A DNA stretch of 64,000 bases from Epiperipatus broadwayi (taxonomy: Eukaryota; Onychophora; Udeonychophora; Euonychophora; Peripatidae). The stretch lies in the NCBI GenBank assembly GCA_028023455.1, contig JAQFVV010001084.1, positions 51,296-115,295 on the forward strand, given 5' to 3'. The notes beneath the pieces were generated by a model, which saw only the letters and a list, made by a program, of their open reading frames with translations, was not told the origin of the DNA and searched no databases. This document shows, piece after piece, positions 39,469 through 50,969 of this stretch; the first letter of the stretch is position 1, and each line of letters starts with the position of its first letter. A program made the translations under genes and the position numbers.

Positions 39469-39777
39469 CGACAGTATTGAATAATCAAATCCTTGTGACT
39501 GCATTTAATAGAATTACACAATACGATTTTATACTAATCATCTTCTAGTCAATACAGACTTAGCATATATTACGACAGTATTGAATAATCAAATCCTGTG
39601 ACTGCATTTAAAAGAATTACACAATACGATTTTATACTAATCATCTTCTAGTCAATACAGACTTAGCATATATTACGACAGTATTGAATAATCAAATCCT
39701 TGTGACTGCATTTAAAAGAATTACACAATACGATTTTATACTAATCATCTTCTAGTCAATACAGACTTAGCCTATAT
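39469..39777. repeat. Three-unit tandem repeat of about 104 bases
   Basis: Units start with CGACAGTATTGAATAATC at 39469, 39573 and 39676 and end near 39777. The units are almost identical, with only single-base changes and one-base indels, so the amplification is recent. There is no coding frame across the units and no spacer structure, so it is not a CRISPR array. Confidence 0.95.
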
Positions 39778-40312
39778 TATAATAGTAATCATCAATTTCA
39801 TCTTCATGCACATACATAAGTGCTAAAATTAATTATAAAATTGCTTTGGGGTCATTATCAATGCTATGAGGCATGTGGTACTATGAGAGGATAAATCATC
39901 AATAAACTATCTGGCATAATAAAATCAATAAAGTCAGTTAATTTTAAATGTTATCTTTATAAACTTAGCACCATACAAATAATTGTAAAGAGAATTGTTA
40001 TAGATTTCCAAACACATATACATTTACATAACATTGTGTTCAAAGTGCCTGGTAACTGTGATCAAGAAAAATACAGTATGTAAAACTTAATCTACTCTTG
40101 CATTAAATACATTAACTGAAATAACTTAAAAATAATGATTAAAAATTATTCATTAGAAATAATAATAAAAATGAAAAATTGTTAAATTATAATACAAGTA
40201 AATTATTTTGATTTTGATTATTTACAAATACCTGAAAGTATTTATTGACACGTGAAATTATACACCAACAGAATTTCTATTGCATTCGACAAATATATAA
40301 ATTATAATAAGT
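39778..40312. other. AT-rich noncoding spacer
   Basis: Nothing gene-like is visible. Confidence 0.6.
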
Positions 40313-41126
40313 ATTAAACATGAATTTATGATATTAAATTATTATAATTTGTCTGAGAATTATTCACACAGTTAAAGTATAAGGATATTTTTCCCTTCAT
40401 ACAAATACGTGTGTTATAAATCATATACCAATTGGGTTTGAACACGATACACATGGCTCTAGAGAATGTAGACTAGGAATGCTACTGTTAATGCATATTA
40501 TTAAATGTAAGCTAAGATAATCATGTGATGATGATATGTGTATATGTATGTTAAATTTTTATTCAGAAATCATATAATATATATATATATATATATATAT
40601 TATATGATTTCTATATCGGTGACTATATATATATATATATAGTAACCGAATAAAAATAAGAGCCATTGTAATTGAATAAAAAATATGAGAAAGAAATATA
40701 TAGTGAAATTATCTTTATCTTTAATAATCGATTTTTTCAACAGGAATAATCCCCTTTCCTCTTCTCCACATATATAAAATACAATTCAACTCAACTCATA
40801 GTCACATGCTGGCACTATTTGTAACTAATTAAAAATATGAATAAATTAATGTATATAGACAAGATTGGGAAAAAGGAAATTAAACTATTATTTCTCTTTT
40901 ATTCAGTTTTACTTATGTGTATGTCTTTTATCTGGGTGCCACTAGTATGTCTAAACCTAGATAAAGTTATATCATATACCCATTTATAGGTGTACTTGTT
41001 TTTAAACCCAATTGGTGCATGATTTATAGCATGCACTAGTATGAAAGGAAAACATCCTTATACCTTAACTGTGTGAATAATTCTCAGAAAAATCATAAGA
41101 TTTTAATATCATAAATTCATGTTTAA
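40313..41126. mobile_element. 0.8-kb element with ~130-bp terminal inverted repeats
   Basis: The left arm, 40313-40442 (starts TTAAACATGAATTTATGATA), is the inverse of the right arm, 40998-41126. Shared inner blocks are ATTATTCACACAGTTAA and CCAATTGGGTTT. The arms differ by a modest number of changes. The interior carries the twin hairpin at 40566-40648 and no ORF. It fits a nonautonomous DNA transposon. Terminal duplications and superfamily were not resolved. Confidence 0.8.
40566..40648. repeat. Second twin TA-loop palindrome
   Basis: The first hairpin, 40566-40611, has arms GAAATCATATA/TATATGATTTC around (TA)n. The second, 40617-40648, has arms CGGTGACT/AGTAACCG (one mismatch) around (TA)n. 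The gap is 5 bases (TATAT). The layout matches 7541-7615, although the arm sequences differ. Confidence 0.85.
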
Positions 41127-43643
41127 CATTGCTCTGATAGTACTCATATCTCTTGTGATGGCTCAATAATAACAAGTATAGCTAGTGATAACCATTATTT
41201 GTAAGTCATCATTAAACACTGTTATTTGGTTTATTTATTAATAATAATATAATGATGATGATATTTCCAACCACAGCTTTTGTAATTAACTCACAACAAC
41301 AAGTCATATCTATTACCAATTTATAATGAACGTAAAATATATTTTAACAAATGAGACCCTTCAAAGATGATGATGATCAAACCAATTTCACAAGGCAATG
41401 ATTAACTTTTAAGAAAGATATATCCCTCTTTTAATAAAAACAAATTAATATTTATTACTGATCAATCATTTATAATACAGATAAAAAATTTACATAATTA
41501 ATAATGATCAATTGTTTACATTTAAATAGTAATAATCATAATACCAAAGATCTTCCTCTTTTCTCTTAATGATATGTACTCAATGTTCACATCATCTAAT
41601 GTGATATGTATGCATTAATTTCTATAGTGGATAAATAAAAATTTTATATCCTAGAAAAAAAAAACATTTTTATTTAAAAAAACACTCTATGCATGCACAC
41701 ACTCACCTATTGCATACAACATATATCTTTATATTGATAAAAATAAATATAATATTATAAGGAGAAATGAGCAGAGAAAAGTTGGTTAGATCAAATAGAT
41801 AACATTTAGAGAAATCAGCTTCAAATTACCTACCTGTCCTTTACCAATCTAGGTCATTAATTATTTTTCAAAATCCATCTCCCCTAATGCTAAATTTCTT
41901 CCAATTTTTAACATTCTTATACATGTAAGCATAATTATATTACTAGGTGTTTGTGTATGTGTCATTTCCCATTAAGAATAAAAAAAATTTAAACTCTTTT
42001 TACATACAATATAATATAAATCAACATATTTCATAATATTTGAATCAATACACAATAAACACATTTTATAAAAATAGAATACACACATAAATGGTTACAT
42101 GTAATAATTTATGAATACATAATACATCAATAATGCAATATCTATTATTACTGAAAATCTTCTCTAATTGATTTTTGTTTTAAGATACAAAATTTAAAGG
42201 GAGAAATAAATGGGTTCATTGTTAAAGATATTTGTTAATAATCACTGACAAAAAATATTAAAATTCATATTACAGTTCTTCTTTTACTCTCAAGGCACAG
42301 ACAGTTTCAAAGAGTTTAATGATTTTAAAGTCAGTTTTTCAAATATTTAGAATTTGACATTAGCCATACACCAGTATGTAACATGTATATATTTATCAAT
42401 TGCAGTGGTTTACTGGAACAGTCCTATTTTGGCTTGGGCTTGCAATTCTTTTACTGCAATGATTATGATGAAATAACTTGCTTCTATAGGGATACTTTTA
42501 TCATTGGGATTGTTTCTTCATTTCTTCTGGGTATAATTACTTTTGATAGACAGATGGATATTTCTGCCTTCCATATATTTTAGCATTTTGCTTTGCTTTG
42601 ATACAAACTCAGTAAATGGCATGGTTTCACAAATTTCAGCATTTTAATTTGTAATTGTCAGCACTTGGATTTAACAGCACAGGTGATTTAATAAGTTTCT
42701 TCTTTCATATTTAGCAGACAGTTATAAGATGTATTAAATATTTTGGATTCAAACTCTTCTGATGTGCATAGGTTTCTTGAGGCCTAAGGAGGCCCTCAAC
42801 AAAATATTTTTAACTTGCCATCAGGTTGTAAAAACCTTCAAATATATAAAAAATAATGTTGGTTTCTGACAAGAAATCAAGTTTATTCTCCCCTTCTCTC
42901 CCTATTGACTGACTAGTGACATCACACATATGTTTGTTACTAAAAATACCTGGTCAGTAATAATTGCATTCCATTAATGGTCTGGGTTAAATATTATTTG
43001 TGAATTGACAATTTTTAAAAATTTATCACTTAGTAAGAAATCAAAAAATGATCTGGAGTTTGTCAGCAGCCCCTTTTTTTTCAAGTCTGAAATTTGACCT
43101 TCATTTCTCTCTTATTAATCCTTGACCTCAGCCTAAAAGGTTAAGTGAAACTCTATAACTCTTTCAGACAAAATAAAACAAATTGATGTTAAATAATATA
43201 ACTGTTTTATAAAGAAAGTAAAATTATTTAAATAATAGAAAAAAAAACTATTTTCTTTAAATACATCTATAAATGTCTTTAGGTTTTAAACCTTCCTTTT
43301 AAAAATTAATCTCAATGATTTAAAAGCTATAAATTAAAATTCATTAAATAAATCAGTAAAAGATATATTAGAACCAAAGTATGATTAAAGAAAAAAATAT
43401 TATAATTTAGCGAATATAAATTAGGTTTAAAGAATGTTAATAAGCAAAGTTAAAAAAAAATTATTCATTGAGTCTGTGTCTACAGACAACTGTTTGTATG
43501 TGCCTTATAATTCTAACTAATAGATATTTAAAAATGTAGGTTGTCTTTTCTTGATAAATAACATCAATTGAATAAAGATATATTTCTCTGCATTCTGAGG
43601 TATTAGAGAATTTGTTATGTAGGGGTTGAACACAATACCCTAC
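41127..43643. other. AT-rich noncoding stretch
   Basis: No gene supported. A 66-codon plus frame at 42383-42583 is hydrophobic and lacks any motif. The part from 42600 to 43150 is slightly less A+T-rich but holds nothing recognisable. Confidence 0.5.
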
Positions 43644-43651
43644 AATATATA

Positions 43652-43691
<40 letters not shown>

Positions 43692-43699
43692 TATATATT
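43644..43699. repeat. TA-core palindrome next to element B
   Basis: Perfect palindrome with arms AATATATATGAT/ATCATATATATT around a (TA)n core. A further (TA)n run (about 43711-43745) follows and leads directly into the left LTR of element B, so B appears to have inserted into a TA microsatellite. Confidence 0.85.
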
Positions 43700-43708
43700 A
43701 TATAATTT

Positions 43709-43745
<37 letters not shown>

Positions 43746-43748
<3 letters not shown>

Positions 43749-45994
43749 GCCCTTTTGTATGGGTCACCATCTAATTTTGTGCTAATCTATTAAAAATTTT
43801 AAATTTAAGATATATTTGAATATGTGATGTTAATTTTGCTTATGGTAATATTTCAAAAGGTTTAATTAAAGCAATCTATGAATATTTGATATGTGAAATT
43901 GTGCTGAAATTGAGAGAGACATTTTAAATGATGATGATTATAACATATAGTTGGAAAAAATGGCCATAATCAATACTGCATTAATATATTTAATAAGTAG
44001 GTATTTAAAGTCAAATGTGTTTAAAAGACAAGTAAAATTAAATACATATGTTTATTGTTGATAAAATAATATTATAAGAGAATATAAATATTTTAATTAT
44101 TGTAATACTTAAATAGAAGATTGTTATTTGATTTTAATAATATCGAATAATTATTTTAAAATCTATTATAATATCTTGTTTATTTAAAAAAATATTTATT
44201 TAAAAAAAAATGCAATTGTTAGTTTGTTTTTAGATGATGACAAGCGTTTCTTGTGTTATAAAAAAAAACAGATGTTAGTTAAATATACACACACATGCTT
44301 GGAAGTTGTTTAGTAAAGTTGCAGAACTATTTTAAAAATCATGTTATAAAATTTATAAATAATACGTGAGCTATCACGAGATAAAATAAAGATAAATCAA
44401 TGTAGAATATTAAATCTGATTTTTAAAATATTGTTTTAAAAATATAACGTATAGATAAGATTTAGTTTATTTAAAAATGATCTTATAAAAGTTTAAATTA
44501 AAATCAAGTAAATAAGAATATTTTAAAAATATTTAGTGGATTTAAATAAACGATAAGAATTATTTTAAAAATTTAATAATGTAATAAATATTAAATATTA
44601 AATAAGTCATTATTTATTTTTAATTTTGTGTTGTTGGTAAATATGTAAATAAGCCAGCAAGTTGATTGTTTAAATGTACCAATCAAATGAGAAGTTTCTT
44701 CCGGTATAAAAGCTCAGTTCAATTGTTAGGAGAGGACTCTGTGATTGATTTTTCAAGTTAATTGTGTTATTAAAAATAGCTACGTAAATTTGATAGACGC
44801 TTTTAAAATCATTTTTCAAAATTATAAGAGTGTCTTGTAAATAAGTTATAGAAATTTTAAATGATAAACATGCAGTGTTAATTTAATTTTTTCCCTATCG
44901 GTCATCTCTATTAAGCTCAATTTGCAAGCAAATAGTCATGGGAACATCATATATAGTGAAAATATATCGGAAACTTTATACTAGAAATATGACAAACGCT
45001 GGATTAGTTCGGAAAATTACGAGATGGAGAAAAGTAATATTTTGGACAGTATATAATTTTAAAAGCTAATTACTATTGACTATTAGAAAATAGATATTTT
45101 AAAGAATAAAATACTTCTTTATGAAGAAAGTATTTTTGCAAGCTATAAATTTAAATATATATCTTAAGTAAAGATATTAGAAATAAAAGTAGTTTTATAA
45201 ATACTTGCCTTGTTAAGTCTTTATGTTTAAAAGACTGAATGTTGACAATTTTAAAAGGCAAATAAATTGAAAATATAATTAGCTAAAAGTCTTAATATAA
45301 TAAAAATTATTATATTGAAATAATTTAAACGCTGATCGTTTATAAATAAAGAAGCTTATTCTTACCTAGATATTTTGTTAAGAAATGCGCAAGTAATATG
45401 TGGATGTCCCAGTTAATTTAAAATAATTAAATGATAATTTTTCATAAACTATAGACTAATTTAAAATAATAACTTTGAATAATATTCTTTAAAGAACTAG
45501 ATCAGGATCCTATAAACTATTTTAATTGTATTTTATTTTCTTGAAGGGAACTTTTATTTTGGTTTTAAAAGAACATTTTCGTTTTTCATAAACTTTTAAA
45601 AAAACACGTGATGGACCGGAAACAGGAAATGGTGTTCTAGTGAATGTGTGCCTAGGATTAAAGAACTTTATGGTGAAAAGAAGACATCGCTGGAGTTACG
45701 TAATATGAATTTTGTTTTATTTATCTAATATAAAAGTTAAATATTATTAATCTATTAAAAATAAGATAGGTACATTTCTTAAAATAATAACTAAAAATAA
45801 TATAATGATTAATTGCATGAGTTTATTTTATAATTAATATAACACGGAATATTTTAAAAGAATGATTGTGAGTGTAAATGTGAATTATTTTATGAAGCTG
45901 TAATTCCGAAGAATATTGGAAGATGGACTGTACATTAAATCATTATTTATGGTAAAAATTGTATAATAATAATAATTTTGATGTATTTAATATG
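43746..45994 (+). repeat. Element B left LTR (shared part)
   Basis: Starts TGTGCCCTTTTGTATGGGTC and matches the right copy for about 2.25 kb with few substitutions and short indels. The true 3' end is uncertain. Homology with the right copy stops near 45994, but the primer-binding-like motif lies at 48039, so either the LTR is up to about 4.3 kb long and the right copy is truncated, or the LTR ends near 46-47.15 kb (for example after TTTTACACCACA at 47144-47155) and the leader is long. AATAAA-type signals at 47070-47105 would fit a polyadenylation region. Confidence 0.85.
44700..44745 (+). promoter_or_regulatory. LTR core promoter with TATA box
   Basis: CCGGTATAAAAGCTCAG places a strong TATA box at 44705-44710. 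Transcription would be expected to start about 25-30 bases on, near GGAGAGGACTC (about 44729-44739). The segment is conserved in the right LTR (TATAAA at 52464-52469, one base changed just after it). This divides the LTR into U3 of about 1 kb and a transcribed R/U5. Confidence 0.7.
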
Positions 45995-47479
45995 TTTTTC
46001 TTTAGATCAACCAAATGATATGTTATTGTTGAATGAATGTATGAATATTTTAAAAATACACACACATTATATTGGCAGTAACAGTTTTATTTAAATATGC
46101 ATAATTTGAATTTATGATATAAATATGATACAACATTACATAAGAAGCTTAGAAATAATTATATGATTCTTTCGTAAATAAATTTTGATTTTTTATTTTT
46201 ATTATTATTATGTTGGAGTATTAGAATTATATTTATTATTCATACAAGTAATTATTTTATTTCAAGTTAGGAAGAGATCTCAAAGTCTATATTTTATTTT
46301 TATTTTATTGGATAAATTAAGTTAAGTTTTATGTAGAAGTTTATGTTTGAATTAAAGGTTTACTGAATATAGATGACGTAGTATAAATAATTTGGATAAT
46401 TAGTATTTATTTAAAGTTGAAGGTTGTTTTCCGGAAATTTTAAATAAGTTTTAGAGGATGTTTTGTAGATAAAAGTTTATTAAGAAGGAGTAGAATAACA
46501 CATAAAGTAAAGTAATAATTTCACACAGAAAAGAATCATAAAATTTATCTAATATAGTGCTTTATGAATTTGAAATTGATGAATAATTTAAATATTATTA
46601 TTTTAACAGTACATATATGTAATGCATATTTGATAAAACATGTAGCATGAATTGCATTAAGTGAAATATAAAATTATAATCAATTATTTGTTATTACATT
46701 ATAAGGATACATTAGTTTCTATATTGTGCTATTAAAGTAATGCTAATAGTAAAGTGAACACATACTAGTACATGATGAAATGAATAACAGTAATATTTAA
46801 GTGATGTAGCAATTTAATTAGTAAAGTTTAATTGTTTACATATGCTATATAAACATTGTTTACATAAATTTTTCTGTGTAATAATTGAAGTTCACTGATA
46901 TTTGTTTAAAGTCTAAGTTTTGAAAACATACTTCAATGTTATTAGTACAGCATTTTAAAGAATGTATAATTACTTATTAGGAGTATGAGTTAATAACAGT
47001 GTAAACATATTGTATTATTATTTTCTTATTTTATTTTCTTTGTTTTCATAATTTTGAACTGTAAATATTGTAAATAAATTCTTAGTTGAAGTTAATGTAA
47101 ATAAATTTGTTTAATTCGTTTTAAAAGTGTGTCGAGTTCATTATTTTACACCACAGCATTTGACAACAGATAATTTGAACAAACATAATATTTGCACAAT
47201 ATGAATTTATTATTATTATTTAGAAATAAACACAATATTTTCCTGATTATCATTTATGAGAATTGATTGACATTATTACATCATATTACAATGGTCATAG
47301 AGTAATTATAATGCATAATATAAGAGTACAATATTATTTATTGCCACAGATTATTAAGTTGTAAGATTTTGATCTATTCTAAAATTAAGATACTATATGA
47401 AAATAAAAGATAGACATGTTATTATTATTTAATGATTGATGATATAATAGGAATAGATAAGGTTAAGTTATACCCTAAG

Positions 47480-47510
<31 letters not shown>

Positions 47511-48030
47511 AAATAAGTTAGGTGTATTTAAGTTTGATATAAAATCCCATATCATACTTATTTACATGAGTTATCATTACTTTAAGATAATTAGAAGAAC
47601 CTGAGATTATTTAATTATATTCTTTTAAAATTAAAAGTTAAGATTTATTTATTTATTATTATTAAAGATAGTTTATTTTATTTTAAAAGCCATAAGAATG
47701 CTGTAGATGTAGTAGTAAGTTAATAAAGAGGTAACAGTATTCTTATGCCATTGAGACAATGTCTTGGAAGATATTGACTCAATGTAAATCTACTTATTGC
47801 TTTGTAACTTTACTTCACAGTCTCATGATTTTGATAAATACTTATTTAATTAGTACATAATATAGAAATATATTGATTTTGATAATTGATAATAAATTTA
47901 ATTAGAATATGATAATATAAAAGTATATTAAAGATAGATATGCAAATTTTAATTAAGCATTATAATTTAATTGAGCTAGTCGTATTTCAAACTATATTAT
48001 ACATCGAGAAGTAAGGGTACAAAGGGTAAG
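45995..48030. other. Element B leader or remainder of a very long left LTR
   Basis: AT-rich, no ORF, not repeated elsewhere in the window. It contains possible polyadenylation signals (AATAAA near 47071 and 47100), a (TTA)n microsatellite at 47482-47511 and several AAATTTAATT-type repeats. Whether it is LTR or internal untranslated leader is unresolved. Confidence 0.5.
47482..47511. repeat. (ATT)n microsatellite
   Basis: About ten uninterrupted TTA/ATT units. Confidence 0.95.
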
Positions 48031-48186
48031 AAGGATTTTGGCGCCGGCAACGTGGTGGGCCTGATATGTTGGGATTATAATTTTATCAACCCGATGGTTG
48101 GAAAAGAAGGATTTTGGCGCCGGCAACGTGGTGGGCCATCGATATGTTAGGATTACAATTTTATCGGCCCGATAGGTGGAAAAGAA
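48031..48186 (+). promoter_or_regulatory. Duplicated GC-rich primer-binding-site-like motif
   Basis: The motif TTTTGGCGCCGGCAACGTGG, followed by TGGGCC, occurs twice, with TGG at 48039 and 48115 (76 bases apart). A third degenerate unit starts near 48178 (GATTTTAGTGATT). It stands out sharply in AT-rich DNA. A start with TGG, complementary to tRNA CCA ends, is the hallmark of a primer-binding site, and TGGCGCC...CAACGTGG resembles the site complementary to lysine tRNA (Lys1,2) with an inserted GG. The tRNA match is an inference. The palindromes GGCGCC and GCCGGC could also form a structured packaging signal. Confidence 0.55.
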
Positions 48187-48853
48187 AGATTTTAGTGATT
48201 AATTATTTTAGGCTTAGATATTTAATTAGGGATTAGGATACATAATTTTAGGGATAGTATATGTTAGGAGAATAAAATGATAGGTATAATTATTTAATAA
48301 AAATAGTGTATGTATTAAAATGTATAATTTAGGAGTTAGTGATTAGTATATTTATTAAACATAAATAATTAGTATTTTATAACAATATTTATAATTGATT
48401 AGATGTTGATTATAAAAATAGAATAAAGATCTTATTAGTAAAGTTATTATATTTTCATGTGGTATCTATAATATGATTATTTAAAAATTAAATACTGTGT
48501 TAATTTTAAATTAATAAGTAGATAAATAGGTAAACTATGGAAATGTGGCAAATAATTATTTTATAATGTGACCATATCAATTCTTAAAATATTTTAGATG
48601 TATATTTAATATTATATATTATGTGCAAATTGTCTGTGGATCATAGGTGTAAAAATAAATGATGTGACACAATTTTGTTATTTGAAGTTATACAATTATT
48701 TAATAATAAATAGTGTAGAGTTTTCAAAGATACTATTTTATGATTAATTGTAGAAGTGAATTGAGTGGAGATGGAAAGGTTGATAGGGAATTATTTTAAA
48801 AATATTGATAATAAAAACTGCATAATAATAGAATTGAATTTTAAAAAATAAAA
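48187..48853 (+). other. 5' untranslated leader before the element B gag ORF
   Basis: AT-rich with no ORF. It leads from the primer-binding-like repeats to the ATG at 48854. No clear splice acceptor is evident. Confidence 0.5.
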
Positions 48854-50440
48854 ATGAGTAATTGGGATAAAGATCTAGAAGTTGAAATGTCCAATTTTGT
48901 TGTTGAGGATAATAGTTGTGTGGAGAGTAAAGAAATAGAGAAATTAACAGATTCAGAAATAATATTAGAAAATACTCAAAATATGGATAATGAAATAGAG
49001 GAGGAGGAAGAGATAATTTTTAAAACAACAGACAGAGAAGTAGTAAAAACTAAGAAAGGAGTAGATAACTTTTCAATGTCTGACATTATGAAACATTTTG
49101 AATTAATGAGTCAAAGTATTATTAATTCTATTAAAGCAGAAATGAAGGAAGAAAGTAATAAAAATAATATTAGAATTGAAGAAAAAATAGAAAAAGAAAG
49201 TCATATAAATAATATTAAATTTGATTCTTTAAAAGAAAGTATTGATTCTATTAAAGCAGAAATGAAAGAGGAGAATAAGTCTCTTAGAGAAGATATTAAT
49301 TCTTTAAAAGAAAATGTGAAAGAAGAGAATAATTCTTTAAAAGAAGAAATAAAAGATAATTTTGCAGTTGTAATGAGTTTTAATAAAAAAATGGAAGATA
49401 GAATGGATAATATAGATATAAGATTTGATAAAAATGAAAAAGTAGTTGAGTCTTTAAAATTAAAAATACTAAAAATTGATGATAGAAATCAAGAATTTCT
49501 AGAAAGAAAACTTCATGAATTTTCAGAAAGCACAATTAAAAGTCTAAAAGATCAAATAGCAGAATCTATTGATCAATGTAGAATTAACAATAATAATTTA
49601 ACTTTAAAAATTGATGACTATAAATTAAAAGTAGATACTGAGATTGGTAAAGTTAAGAACCAAGTTAGTAATATTAATGAAGATATTAAAGATGTTAGAA
49701 GTGCCATAGTTCAGAACAAAGGGAACATAAAAGATGATATTTATGAAGTAAAGAATGATATAAATCATATTAGTGAAGAAATTAGAAATATTAAAGAAGA
49801 TGTAGTTCAGAATAAAAAAGAGATTTCTATAAAATCTATTGAAATAATTAATAGTAGGAATGAATTATATAAAAGAATACTGGAGAATCCTAAAGAATAT
49901 TTTAAATTGACTAAAGAAATGATAAGAATGTGTAAATCCTATGAAAAGTTAGTTGGAGAAAGAACTATAGACCAAATTAATAATTTTAAGAAATATTATC
50001 TTGATGATAAAAGGTTTGGTAGATTTACAAAGGTAAAATCAAAATCCTCAAAGCAAAACTATTTAGAGCTGTTGAAGCATGAATTATTAAAAATTATAGA
50101 TATAAGTAGTAATAAATTTAAGAATAAAATGCAAGAAGTGATATCTAAATGTATTATTGATGATAAAAATATTCATGTACAAGCTGATATTTTTAAAGAA
50201 ATATTATTTGAAGGAATTAGGAACTTAATACCTAATGATGAAGTTATAAATGGAAAATTTAATTGGAATAAAAGTTTAAGCAAGATAAAAGTAAGACTTA
50301 AATATCCAAAGCATGAGAAATTTATAACAGATTTTCTTGAGAATAATCTTAATAAAGGAAAGAAGATAGGAAAAGTTAAGGTGAGATTTAAGAAAGGAGA
50401 AAGAAAATTAAAGTTTAGATTTAGAGAAGAAGATATTTAA
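48854..50440 (+). CDS. Gag-like coiled-coil protein of element B, 528 aa
   Basis: Longest intact frame in the window. The start ATG (context AAAAATGAGT) is the first in frame after upstream stops. Residues 1-70 are acidic (EIEEEEEII at 48-56). Residues about 75-335 are a long Lys/Glu/Asn/Ile-rich coiled coil with an internal repeat, SIKAEMKEE, at 92-100 and 132-140, also visible in the DNA about 120 bases apart. Residues 336-500 look globular and alpha-helical (LYKRILENPKEYF, NYLELLKHELLK). Residues 500-528 are strongly basic (KGKKIGKVKVRFKKGERKLK), plausibly RNA-binding. There is no CCHC zinc knuckle and no enzyme motif. Its position between primer-binding motif and polypurine tract suggests a gag-type structural protein that multimerises and binds the element RNA. 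That role is inferred, and an unrelated accessory protein is possible. Base composition matches the element. Confidence 0.75.
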   Translation: MSNWDKDLEVEMSNFVVEDNSCVESKEIEKLTDSEIILENTQNMDNEIEEEEEIIFKTTDREVVKTKKGVDNFSMSDIMKHFELMSQSIINSIKAEMKEESNKNNIRIEEKIEKESHINNIKFDSLKESIDSIKAEMKEENKSLREDINSLKENVKEENNSLKEEIKDNFAVVMSFNKKMEDRMDNIDIRFDKNEKVVESLKLKILKIDDRNQEFLERKLHEFSESTIKSLKDQIAESIDQCRINNNNLTLKIDDYKLKVDTEIGKVKNQVSNINEDIKDVRSAIVQNKGNIKDDIYEVKNDINHISEEIRNIKEDVVQNKKEISIKSIEIINSRNELYKRILENPKEYFKLTKEMIRMCKSYEKLVGERTIDQINNFKKYYLDDKRFGRFTKVKSKSSKQNYLELLKHELLKIIDISSNKFKNKMQEVISKCIIDDKNIHVQADIFKEILFEGIRNLIPNDEVINGKFNWNKSLSKIKVRLKYPKHEKFITDFLENNLNKGKKIGKVKVRFKKGERKLKFRFREEDI

Positions 50441-50548
50441 TAATTAAGACAAATAATTCTTAAAGAAGATGTGTATTTGATAATGTATTATGGCATTATA
50501 TTATATTAGTATTTTTTTTTTTTTGTAAAACAAACATAAGATATTTCT

Positions 50549-50659
50549 ATGTTAGCAACCTTCAAAGTAGGTGAAAATGCCTTTATGTTAACTACACCAG
50601 CTGGGGAAAAAGGGACGTATAATGCAAGGAGTTTAATTCCCTTTCCTTCTGATGTGTGA
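50549..50659 (+). CDS. Small 36-aa ORF, possible pol C-terminal remnant
   Basis: The frame starts MLATFKVGENAFMLTTPAGE, continues KGTYNARSLIPFP and stops at 50657-50659. It stands out as more protein-like than its AT-rich surroundings. The FKVG(E/D)..F...TP.G pattern is reminiscent of the C-terminal part of Ty3/gypsy integrases (GPY/F-like region), as if an internal deletion removed most of pol. The match is short and by eye only. It may instead be an unrelated short frame. Confidence 0.3.
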   Translation: MLATFKVGENAFMLTTPAGEKGTYNARSLIPFPSDV

Positions 50660-50960
50660 GTTAAAATTGTAAAAATGTTGTGAATAAATATTTTAATGTA
50701 ATGTTTAAATACTTGCTTTGTTTACATAAGGAAATAATTTATTATATATGATAAATTAGTAGAATAAATAAAACTTTAGCTGAAGAAGTTTATAAAATAT
50801 GTATGGTAAGATGTTATTTATTAAGTTAATAAATGGTAATTTAAGGAGAAATAAGGTTTTGTCAGAATGACTAAAATAAAAGTGGAATTAGCTGTTAAAG
50901 TAAATATTTTAAGCAAAAAGTTGAATAATAAAGATGGAAAGTATAAAGACTCATGTGTTT
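50660..50960 (+). other. AT-rich segment between the small ORF and decayed gag copy
   Basis: No motif or ORF recognised. Confidence 0.5.
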
Positions 50961-50969
50961 AAAGTATAT

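Noticed and set aside
39469-39777. CRISPR-like array
   Set aside because: Adjacent units of 104 bases are identical along their whole length, with no unique spacers, and the host is evidently eukaryotic.
48854-50440. Host cytoskeletal or myosin-like coiled-coil gene
   Set aside because: Long Lys/Glu coiled coils give weak similarity to many host proteins, but the ORF is a single exon flanked by LTRs, a primer-binding-like motif and a polypurine tract, which favours a retrotransposon gene.
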